A DNA stretch of 21,637 nucleotides from Protostelium mycophagum (Eukaryota > Evosea > Variosea > Protosteliida > Protosteliaceae). The stretch covers positions 9,627 through 31,263 of the forward strand of contig KV921150.1 in NCBI GenBank assembly GCA_002081555.1. The letters are read 5' to 3'. This document shows, one piece after another, positions 11,601-20,972 of this stretch. The notes beneath the pieces were generated by a model. That model did not search any database. It was not told the DNA's origin and was given only the letters and a program-made list of their open reading frames with translations. Positions within the stretch are counted from its first letter, which is position 1; every line of letters starts with the position of its first letter. The translations under genes were made by a program, and so were the position numbers.

Positions 11601-11750
11601 TGAGACTTGTATTGAAATAGGGCGGTTTAACAAAGGGCGCAAGGGGATTACTGTGGATCATCACTATATGAGAGCACAATAGCACATACCGGTTGTAAAT
11701 GGCTTGGTCAAAGGTTGAGTGATGCGAAATCGAGTTTGTTGGGCGAGCAT
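8630..11750 (-). CDS. Mitochondrial DEAD-box RNA helicase, Mss116-like (14 exons)
   Basis: ATP-dependent RNA helicase/chaperone. Exons (5' to 3'): 11750-11690, 11650-11591, 11549-11422, 11380-11237, 11124-10997, 10955-10859, 10701-10529, 10424-10330, 10245-10193, 10078-9842, 9659-9417, 9326-9094, 9044-8915, 8875-8630; 2028 nt, 675 aa (yeast Mss116 has 664). The N terminus MLAQQTRFRITQPLTKPFTT is basic and Ser/Thr-rich like a matrix presequence. An RG-rich stretch (GSRRGSRGRGNGG) follows. Core motifs: Q motif MTPVQ 157-161; AKTGTGKT 178-185; PTREL 212-216; ATPGR; DEAD 287-290; SAT 322-324; SARGMD 459-464; HRIGRTGR 485-492. A C-terminal extension (QKAFTAWLGH, then TAKFIGNAGL) resembles that of Mss116, which acts in group I/II intron splicing and translation. 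The protein ends in an Asn-rich basic tail. The exon 4 to exon 5 junction is disturbed by an inverted repeat (see that entry). Homology is firm; the mitochondrial role is inferred. Confidence 0.95.
8642..8805 (-). repeat. Asn/Pro-rich low-complexity tail (AAY repeat) in the helicase
   Basis: On the minus strand this reads as runs of AAC/AAT broken by CCC, AGC and AGA codons, giving short units such as NNNNNPN, NNNNPS and NPNRSNNNN. Mss116 has a basic, disordered, Asn/Arg-containing C-tail that aids RNA binding, so a similar role is possible. Length is likely variable between strains because the codons are nearly repetitive. Confidence 0.85.
10153..10170 (+). repeat. Near-palindromic 18-mer, copy 1 (intron)
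   Basis: ATCTACAACAATGTAGAT, inside helicase intron 10079-10192. The outer six bases are perfect inverted repeats (ATCTAC/GTAGAT). Confidence 0.8.
10285..10302 (-). repeat. Near-palindromic 18-mer, copy 2 (next intron, inverted)
   Basis: Plus strand ATCTACACTGTTGTAGAT; its reverse complement, ATCTACAACAGTGTAGAT, differs from copy 1 at one base. It lies in the neighbouring helicase intron 10246-10329. Confidence 0.8.
10464..10507. repeat. Imperfect tandem repeat in a helicase intron
   Basis: Two units of about 19-21 bp built on ATGACTGGCTCAAATATTT and ATGACCGGCCCAAATATTT, within intron 10425-10528. A related AAATATTTG piece recurs at 10627-10635 in the next exon. Confidence 0.6.
11140..11193 (+). 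repeat. Inverted repeat, arm 1 (inside helicase intron 11125-11236)
   Basis: 54 bp matching the reverse complement of 11402-11455 at 52 positions by eye (mismatches near 11164 and 11178). In the favoured gene model this arm is wholly intronic. Read on the minus strand it also contains an acceptor-like CTTCAG and could encode RRVPVDFSQ, but an eight-A run (11128-11135) puts that frame out of register with the next exon. Confidence 0.85.
11402..11455 (-). repeat. Inverted repeat, arm 2 (exon 3 end plus intron)
   Basis: Partner of 11140-11193, separated by a 208-bp loop that contains all of helicase exon 4 (11237-11380). Bases 11422-11455 encode the end of exon 3 (DVRSPRAPSSEE) and 11402-11421 are the first half of intron 11381-11421, so the arm spans a 5' splice site. 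Confidence 0.85.
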
Positions 11751-11845
11751 GATCGTTGTTCTCTCAATTTTCTTTGGAAAAATATTAAAAATTTAATTTT
11801 CGATTTTGTTTAAAATAAAATCAAATTCTTCTCAACACATGCAGT
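11751..11845. promoter_or_regulatory. Divergent promoter region, helicase / receptor kinase
   Basis: 95 bp between opposed start codons, strongly AT-rich (around 11772-11825), with no other coding potential. Both 5' leaders must be short. Confidence 0.5.
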
Positions 11846-14800
11846 ATGCTTCTAACGGCAGTGGCACTTTCCCTGGTCTGTTTTGGATGTGTTGTGGCGG
11901 ATCAAAGCTGTGTATATAATACGAATGATGGCTATGTCGATCTCAATCAACTCAGAGGGCAGGGAAATAATGGGTGATTCTTCACAATAAATCTAACAAC
12001 GATTGATTTGGACAGTGGCGATTTGTATCTCCGGATTGATTCGTCCTGGGAGTTTCTGTGGCAGCCTTGCGGGTGATCATCAATTCATTCCCTCTTACTC
12101 AATCGTTCAGAAATATTGTCAGCTCACCGAACATTTGCAATCAGAACACGATGTGCATTCTCTCTCCACAATTTGTGTTCGGTTTCAAGACGGGGGATGT
12201 CGGTGCATTTTTCTCCAATACCACCGACGAAGCCGGTCATCCTGTATATCAGGCCAACGATCTTCCATCTATGAGTCAATCTTCTTTGATACCTCCGCCT
12301 CTTGTCTCAATTAACATCTCCATACAATGTGAACCAGGTGTGCACCCACCATACTTGGAATTACTCAGAAATTATACGACATCAGTGGAGGCAGATTTTT
12401 CATTGTTGCTGCACACTTCATGTCTTTCCATCTCTCCAAAAATCATTCAAGGTGAGCCCATCAAATGTGATGCTTCTGGTTTCTTACAATGTTGAATTCT
12501 TTGCAGCTGGAACGAAACACCAGATCAATATTTCCCAATTTCAAATTTCAAATTTCGCGCCAAATGTATCGATGCAAATAGGTTCGTCGTTCTGTGGAAA
12601 TTTCACCACCACAGAGATGAATATTATTTCTTCTTATTGCGAATTCCCCGCGGAAGCTGTACAATTGTGGATGGACGTCTACAACGGTGTAAATCTACTG
12701 GGAAATGTAGAAGTTTGGGTTCAAAACAATGGTGAATCATCTTACTCTTGTACAAATTAATATTTTATATTTTATTTTCAATGTAAATAATTTATGCTGA
12801 AATACACCAATTTAAATACATTTTAAATGGAAAAATAAATTGAAATAAATTTCCAGGGACATTGGTACTTTCGAGAAATATCACTCAATGTAAGTTTTAT
12901 TCAAAATTTAAATTATTTCCAATGGCTCCAACCTGTCATTTGTAAAATAATTTTTCAATATTGAGAAATTGAAAATAATAGCATTGCGAGTCCTCGGCAG
13001 CAATCAATATGACATTGATGACGTCATCATAACACAGAATATGGTTGATTGTAGAGGGATGAGAGATAGTCATATTTATTTTCTGAGATATCTCGACTTG
13101 TCGATTTCGGGGGCGGGAGCCGTGACATTTTGGGGTGAAATCTTCGCGAAATCTCTTGAGTATTGTCTATCCACAACGCCTAGTGATATGTGACAGGATG
13201 TTCTATCACCATTTATGACGGGGGAAGCTTAGTTCTCCACGAAATTTCATTCATCACGTCAAATATTCAATTATCGCCGTATAATAACAGCCTGGTCGCC
13301 ACTGTAGCCAATTTAAATTTCAAAAGTTGTGAATTTTACAACTTGACTTCTGCAATGCTAAATCTAATCACCTTATCTGCCAGGTTGAACATCTACAACT
13401 GCCAATTTATTAACGTAAGAATCTTTTGAAATGATTATTTATGTTGACGAGTTGTAGATCTCTATGCCCCTGGTAAACGGAGCCATCACTTCAACAAACA
13501 TCACCAACTCTATGTTTTCATTGGTATGATTTAATCGTTCGCATATTTCTCGCGAGATTAAGATCGACAAACCTTCACTTTCCAATATGCCACAAAACCA
13601 AAAAATTCTGCAGACCAGGCAATATACGTAATGATGACGTCATACAGGCGAGAGATGACGTGTACAACTCCCCTCTATTCGATCAAAGAGACACGGACTT
13701 CTTCTTGTCAGGAAATACCTTTGACCTCTCGGCACAAAAAATGTCGCCTGACGGTGGATTTTTCATCATGGTTGTAGATGGACATACTCTGTACAGTATT
13801 GATGACGTGTATTTGGGTGGTGTGATAGATATCATATGGAGTATCAACGCTTCACTGCACATTGAAAAGGCGAAATTTGTTGGAAGCCATAATGTAAATG
13901 CGGCGATTTCTGCAATGGATTCTCGGGTGGGTTAATATATGTGGATATAATTAATACAATATTATATTCTATATATATCATTACAAATAATACACTATGT
14001 TATTGCACAGGTGATTCACCTATATCCTTATGTTGTGAATTATTCAAAAGTTGCTTTGTCCACCTACAATTTTGCAAGTATTACTCGAGACCCTCTTTCC
14101 TTGGACATATAATCAACACGCATATAAACCTGACAACTATTTACATCAAAATGGCAATTGCGGCATAGCCACAATGAGTAACCGTGCTGTGTCCAAGATT
14201 TGGAAAGATCCACCACAGTCCAATCAGTGTACTCAAAATACTAGGTACTCGTAAATAACACGACCTTCAGTGGAATAAGCAACGGCGGCGAATGTGCCCC
14301 CGCCATGTGCCTCACCAACAGCTACTCAGTAATTCGTGACACGTCCATCTACAACTGCTCGGGAGCCGGAATGATGGGATATGGCGGGGTGGCCGTGTTG
14401 GAGGGGGGGGTAGAGATTGATAACTGTACATTCGATGGAAATACGGGTGCAAGTGGTGGAGGTGATTTTGCATTATATATCATTGGTTTTGGTTTTGAGC
14501 GGACATAATGTCTTTTAGTGATTATTATTGGTTCAGTATATTTAGACAAATGATACCTTTTAATATATTTACAAAATGAGATTACATCACAATGATATGT
14601 GCAGGGTTATATGTTGAAAATGCAGAATATTTAACGGTCAAGAATTCACAATATAACCGCAATATAGCCATGAATAATGGCGGTGGGATCGCCGCATCTC
14701 TTATCCGTACGTAATATGACGTCATCACTCTTCTCATTGAAATAAATCAGATAATGTGACCATCTACAACACCACATTCACGAATAACCGTGCCCAATAT

Positions 14801-17800
14801 AGTGGTGGAGGCATAGCCATGGCAGACTTGGATTACCTAAATATAAATAAGATCAAATGCGTGAGCAACAGAGCTGTCGTGTTTGGCGGATGTCTATTTA
14901 CGAACAACGCTACCGACATACTATACGCAGAAGGTGATGTCTCTTCTGCATTTCGATTACGACATGAGTAGTTCTTTGATAAAGAGAAGAGGTTGTGAGG
15001 TTTAAGATGTCATTTGCTCGGAATAGATGTGAATGTCACTGAATGTTGTAGATATATATGTTAGTACGAATACAGCGGGTATAGGAGGGGGGTGGGCATT
15101 ACTTAGTGGAGATATCTCTATGACCTTGTACAATTTTAATTTCCTGAACAACACTTCCCCAATGGTTGGAGGTAATCATTTAAACATCTATCCGTCATAT
15201 CATTTATTGCAGGTAGTACTATATCCTGTACTAGCGGCAGAGCCGCAAAATTAAATTTAACTCGAGTCATACTGAACATTGAAATGTTCTCATGAATTAA
15301 TCTTGCCAGGAGGGATATCGATTGATGACGTCAGAGGACACATCAACATATCACAAGGAAATTTCGCCGGAAATTCACAGAGTTACAGTGGTGGCGCTCT
15401 ACAATTCAACAGGAATAGTCTCTTACAGTATGTCAACATCTACAACGTTTCATTTCAATACAACCAAGCATTAGTGGGAGGTTCTATTTCTGTGGGCAGC
15501 CAGGTGCTTTCGTTTTTTAAATTTAAAAATTATATTTTATTCTTACGATTTTTTTGAAATTAAAATATCAAAACAAATATGATCTACACATTACTGAATC
15601 CTTCAGACCACATCATTCATGATGACAGAGTGTTCCTTTGCCTACGATGAGTCGCTTGAGGGGTCTAATATATACGTGGACGGTCTGGTGCAAAACCTGA
15701 CACTCTCGCATTGTAATCTGACAGAAAGCACTTCCCAAAGTAATGCGGGTTCGGTTCAACTCAAAGGCACTGTCTCTTACTTCGGTACGTAAATTGAAAT
15801 TTCGGTGAAATCTCAAGAACAAAGTGGTGACGGGCGGGAAATTTGAGGGAAATGTGTCACCTGAAGCTGGAGGAGCCATATGTATCGGTAACGGGGTCTC
15901 ATACATCCTCATCTCCCAAGTAAATTTCACGGAAAATACTGCTTTCGAAGGAGGGTCTATTTATATGGGCCCATCACCTAACGCAACTCTTCGACTGATG
16001 GGTACTTTTTTACGTATTTTGATTTTTCTGTGAAAATTCTTCAATGGCTGACAAAACAGATACGAATTTTGACGGAAATTTCGCGGTTTTGTACGGAAGT
16101 GCCGTCTATCTCGCTTCACCATCATCTGCTTATCTACAACGATGTAGATTCACAAATAATCAACTTCGACAGGGTCAAAGTGGCGCTCTCTATGTCATAT
16201 CTACAAACGTAAGTCAAAGTGATGACGTGTGATGACGTGCACAGTCCACCCTCATGATCGAATCCTCATACTTTTACAACAATGATGGAGCTATGGTGGG
16301 ACAATGCAACCAGGGTTCGATTACTATCTCCGATACCATATTCTATGACAATTACGCTGCGCTTGGCTCTGTCATCTCATTTGATGGATCTTTCAATTCG
16401 TTTTTACAAAACGTCACGTTAGCATCTAATTCGGTCAGTCTTTCTATATCATTACAAAACCTCATCGAAATTTCAGGGAAATGTCGGCGTGCTGACTTTG
16501 ACACCGACGGGCGAACAGAGTTACGTATACTTGTATAATGTCTCGGCGATAGGAAATAATTGTACGGGAACAAGCTGTGGAGGGGTCATGTCAATATCTG
16601 GAGTGTCAATGCTCCTATTTATAGATCACTGTACATTCTCTAGGTAAGCAAAGGATGGTCATGTTGTGAGCTGCAATTCTCTGCTTAAATGCAAAGCGAA
16701 GACACTTAGTGTATTTATATGACGTATGATGACGTCATCATAGTAATCTGGGTACTGCTGGGGTGATGAATATACCTTCATTAATCTACACAAATATCTC
16801 TATATCTAGTTCACGATTCTTTGGGAACAACGCGACATTAGATGGCGGAGCAATCAATTTGCAAGGTGAATGTTCTGAAACACTTTATACGTCCTTTCTA
16901 ATATTACACAAAGTCATATGCGATATCATAAAATGGTTTCAAGAAGCTGCTTCTCACATAGACAGAGATTCATGGAACGGCATTGGTCTCAAACTGTGCC
17001 TTTTCTAAAAATAGTGCAAAGTCACATGGTGGAAGTATTTTATTCAACAAACTCTCCACAAAGCGGAATGACAATGGATATTTCACCATAACAGGCGGAT
17101 ATTTCACCGAAAATTCAGCGGATGAGGGAGGAGCTATTTATAGCCAAGGAAATTATGTCGTCTCGAATTCTCGATTTCAGCGAAATTTCGCGAAAAAGTT
17201 GGGGTCAGACATATACGTAAACTCAGGAGTGCTGTCATTCTACAACAGCAGGTAAGCTTCACGGCCCTGAGAATGGTTTTATGTTTAGAATCGAAGATGT
17301 CAATTTTTTGCAACATCCTCATCACCAAGAAATTAATCGCATCATAGTGCCACATCCGTCTTCTTATCATCAGGGTCCATAGATACTGACACTTCCGACA
17401 CGTCATATCTGCACTGCCCCCAAGGTCAGATCCCCCAGGGTCAGATCCCCCAGATCCAGGGGACGAACGTCACCATGGTGATATGTACCAAGGACGACTT
17501 CAGACTTTCCACCGGTGCCAAAGCCGGGATCACACTCGCTGCCGTCCTTTGCACTCTCACAATCGTTGGGGTGGTCATTTTCTTCGCGTTAAGACGCAGA
17601 CGAACATCAAAGAGGCGAAGAATTGATGAGATGGAGCTGCAGAGGCTAAATGTGTTGGACCTTGTACTTGACGGGATCACAGTATGTGTTTTATTTTATC
17701 ATGGAATGAAGTGTGTAGATAGAGGAGACAATCGGCCGAGGAAATTTCGGGGAAGTTTACAAAGGTTCTTGGAACGAAACGGTTGTTGCACTCAAGGGCG

Positions 17801-19440
17801 TCAAGGTGATCATTTCATTCAAATATAATATCATATTATATTCTAATTGATCTACTGTGCTGCAAAGAATACAAAAAACAATGATTCTCCATGACTTTAT
17901 CACAGTCCGGTAACCCTGGAGATGACACGAAATGGCGGGAAGAGATCGTACTATTGAGACACCTGAACCATCCGAATGTGGTGAGGCTGTTAGGTGTTTA
18001 TATGGTGGACACCAAGTTCCTGATGGTATTGGAGTTTGTCGAAAACGGGTCACTTGATAGGTAATATATTTCTATTGATCATATCTGCTCAGAAAGAGAT
18101 ATTCATAAACCAACAACAAATGAATTAAAAAATGACCAAGTTTCCAGCTATCTACAGAAACACTATCGTGCTCTCCACGACAATAACCTGATCGACATGT
18201 GCCATGATATAGTTAAAGGCATGATGTATCTACAATCAAAAGGTGACACTACAACCACTCCTATCATTAAACTTGGTAGGAATCGTGCATCGTGATTTGG
18301 CGGCTAGAAATATACTAGTAGACATTTCCAAACATGTTAAGGTATTTCAGATGAAATCAAATATTCATGCACCAACATAAAACGATTGTAGATATCCGAT
18401 TTTGGTATGAGCAGAGAGAACAAGATTTATGAGGCGAGCAGCAGAGTACTTCCGTATAGATGGTCATCACCGGAGACAATATTACACTCTATTAGCTCCT
18501 ACCAGAGTGATGTCTGGAGTTTTGGGATTCTCGTATGGTGCGATTATTATTATCAGTCTTACATATTGTTGGATTTCTACTGAATTTTGCAGGGAGATAT
18601 TTTCATTTGGGAAGAGTAAGTAATGTCCTTGAAATGTGTTAAAATATTGATATTTATAATTTCTAGTGCCGTATTATTCGTTGTCTAATAACAAGGAAGT
18701 GGTACAATACGTCGTGGAAGAGCGGCAAACGTTGACACAACCACGCAGGTATTTTCGAATATAATTTATACTTTATTATCGTATTTAACTGATTCAAGTT
18801 ATAAAATTGAAATTGTTTTAGGATGCCAGATGAATTATTCGCCCTTGTCGCGCAGTGAGTAATTTATATCTAATCATCTGTAATACATGATCGATTAGAA
18901 GTATAAATTATGTTAAGCCACAAAAAAATCTTCGTCTTCCCCAGAGAAAAATAGATTTTTATGAAGATAATACTTCAATGAAATTAACCTCTCTAACTTA
19001 TAAAGATGCTGGCAATACGAACCTGACGCGCGTCCCACATTCCGCGATATTTATAAACACATGATGAACTTATACGAAGATTTGCAACCATCAGAAAGAG
19101 TGCACATGATCTCCCCAAGACAGACAAGACAGATGGTGTCGTCTGCCTCAGGTATGCAATAGTTTCGTTTACACCCTTGAAATATCCAAGAGTCAAACTT
19201 TCAATTCAAATGAAAGAATAAACCATTCCAGGCCACACCAACACAAACAATAATTACAACTATGATGTAGAAACAAGAGAGATACCTCAGTACACACAAA
19301 GTTATAGCGAGAGGATAGATGGAGGGAGGGTTCTTTACACACGAGAGCAGACAGAAGCGTCCTTTCCCAATATATCTGGTTCCGAAAGGACTCAAACCAC
19401 AAACGCTCCCGACGGCACTTATTTAGATACGAGCGCATAA
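11846..19440 (+). CDS. Receptor tyrosine kinase: MRH-like domain, Pmp-type beta-helix repeats, TM, kinase (34 exons)
   Basis: Exons 11846-11973, 12016-12072, 12111-12451, 12507-12731, 12857-12889, 12982-13134, 13197-13414, 13458-13523, 13648-13926, 14011-14077, 14169-14188, 14245-14461, 14605-14706, 14751-14933, 15052-15171, 15310-15503, 15607-15784, 15825-16001, 16060-16208, 16245-16433, 16477-16643, 16744-16865, 16966-17251, 17348-17681, 17719-17805, 17906-18060, 18148-18242, 18280-18341, 18392-18537, 18593-18615, 18667-18748, 18822-18854, 19006-19151, 19232-19440; 5043 nt, 1680 aa. Signal peptide MLLTAVALSLVCFGCVVA. MRH-like domain: Cys22/61/71/77/135/166. Beta-helix with repeats such as FTENSADEGGAIY. 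TM about 1283-1305, then RRRR. Kinase: GRGNFGEV 1341-1348, VALK Lys1361, Glu1377, HRDLAARN 1451-1458 (tyrosine-kinase form), DFG from 1471, DVWSFG. All catalytic residues are present. The tail has several tyrosines (NNNYNYDVE, GTYLD). Least certain: 14077-14245 with its 20-nt exon, and 15172-15309. Confidence 0.93.
16132..16149 (+). repeat. Near-palindromic 18-mer, copy 3 (coding)
   Basis: ATCTACAACGATGTAGAT, one base different from the copy at 10153-10170, but here in coding exon 19 of the receptor kinase, read as Y-L-Q-R-C-R with flanking bases. Confidence 0.8.
17417..17456 (+). repeat. Short tandem repeat in the kinase juxtamembrane ectodomain
   Basis: A 15-bp unit, GGTCAGATCCCCCAG, occurs twice back to back after a related partial unit and gives the peptide PQGQIPQGQIPQIQ just outside the membrane. 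A likely site of length variation. Confidence 0.85.
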
Positions 19441-19552
19441 AAGAGTTTACTTGTGTCATGTTCTTGCATCTACTCTTGTTGGTTTATTGGCGGGACTAAT
19501 GTCCTCAGTTGGATGATTCGTGAAATAAAAGAGATTGGTGTCTCAACTTTAA
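19441..19552. terminator. Convergent 3' ends with crossing poly(A) signals
   Basis: 112 bp between stops. A plus-strand AATAAA (19524-19529) for the receptor kinase lies beyond the minus-strand AATAAA (19488-19483) of the membrane-protein gene, so the two 3' UTRs should overlap by some tens of bases. Signals seen directly; their use is inferred. Confidence 0.55.
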
Positions 19553-20972
19553 TTATGCATGCATTTCTTCACCTGATCGCGATGGATCCATCAGCGGTGT
19601 TTTGTCTTCGCTTTGTTGGTGATAGCTGCCACGTCATTAGTTCAATCATACCAAGTCATCATGACGTCATTAATCGTCAGCAGATCGAAGCTCACCTCTT
19701 TCCACGCAAGAGGAAGGCCATCATGAGTAATATTGTCGTTATTGGGAAAATCTGCACGTTCCATCAACACTTGATGTAATCTCATTGTAGATAGATGGTG
19801 TCGTTTTGGTAGCAAACAAAAACGAAAAGAACCTCACCTCTGTGACAATATAAAATAAAGCAAAAAAGACAAGGTTGAGGGCGTCGTCGAACCGATGAGT
19901 CTGTCTGACCGCGTTTTCCACCACGATACTTAACGTGTGGAATAGGTAAAATGACGCACAGAAACCGATCAGTACCAAAAACTATTTTCTTCAGTCTCCC
20001 ATTTTGTATGAATTTTTGTGGAATTTTGAATTTATAAAAATATATCTAGGAATAAAAGATCACCCTGGTGATGAGGTATTTCTTTCTGACGCTGGCAATA
20101 TTTGACTTGATGACGATTTTGTACAAAAGTACGGCTGTCACGATGAAACCAAAGGCGAGGCACCCAGCAATGGCATTCAGCAGCATGGCCTCAAAATTGA
20201 TGACTTGGCTAAAATATTGTGGCAGTCCCTGCAAACGTTGAGGTGAACTCACTACAAATTACATAACTCACTACAAGTTACATTACTGACAACTAAACAA
20301 AACACACATATCATCGTAAAGAAAGACGAAAAATATATGTGATTCAGTTTGGAACATGATCATCTTCAATTAGTGGAAATAAAGAATGCAACTCACCCAT
20401 GTTCTGGCTTGGAAGGCGTAAGCAAGAATAATCAACCAAATAAATCCAACGATTATGACGTAACATGACCACAGCTTCCATCTCGGAAACTTGTAGATGC
20501 TGCTCTTTTTCGAGCTGATGTAGAGGTCCAACCTAGCAACAATAAATTACCAAAGCGACAGGAAACACTCACATGACAAATAATAAAAACAGGTAGATTC
20601 CAAATGCAAATACTTCTGGCAACATATCGAGGATCAACATCAAAGGTATCTTGAATATGTCAGCGATATACCAATAAAAGATGTCATCTCACTGAATAGA
20701 GCTGCAAAGTTACCCAGTAATCTGCCTTGAATAAAGAAACGCATTGGAAGCTCAATCGTACTGTATAGTCATCAGAATTGTTTTCATCAATCTCTCAACT
20801 TACTTGAAGAATACGCAAAAATCCCCAGGTATATCAGCCGTGGTCGCATGATAGACTTTCTCCGCGCAACGAAAAATGTTCTGAAGAACATAAAGGCGCT
20901 GACGATCGCAATGAACCCAAACATGACCAGGATTACATAAAGAAGAATGGTAAGAGGTGGAACATTGGCCAT
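19553..20972 (-). CDS. Multi-pass membrane protein, THH1/TOM1/TOM3-like (8 exons)
   Basis: Exons (5' to 3'): 20972-20804, 20760-20693, 20649-20573, 20532-20397, 20228-20064, 19981-19838, 19751-19696, 19610-19553; 873 nt, 290 aa, phases consistent. About seven hydrophobic segments are spaced along the chain: residues 7-30, 43-60, 80-103, 119-139, 167-190, 206-226 and 236-268 (the last may be two). Length, the short N terminus MANVPPL, the order of basic loops (FFVARRKS, YISSKKSS, ASVRKKYL) and the ending FYIVTEIFPITTILL resemble the plant THH1/TOM1/TOM3 domain and the animal GPR137 group, GPCR-like proteins of endosomal/vacuolar or tonoplast membranes. I see no decisive signature motif, so a different 7-TM family is possible. 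ATG 20972 is the first Met; the frame upstream has none before a stop. The cytosolic tail is short and acidic/polar (GKSEDKTPLMDPSRSGEE). Confidence 0.8.

Noticed and set aside
12340-12376. Possible 35-37-bp intron in kinase exon 3
   Set aside because: Removing it shifts every later exon out of phase and loses the sixth MRH cysteine (HTSC).
13019-13026. TGACGTCA as part of an intron
   Set aside because: It falls in coding exon 6 of the kinase (D-D-V-I-I), so not every copy is splice-related.
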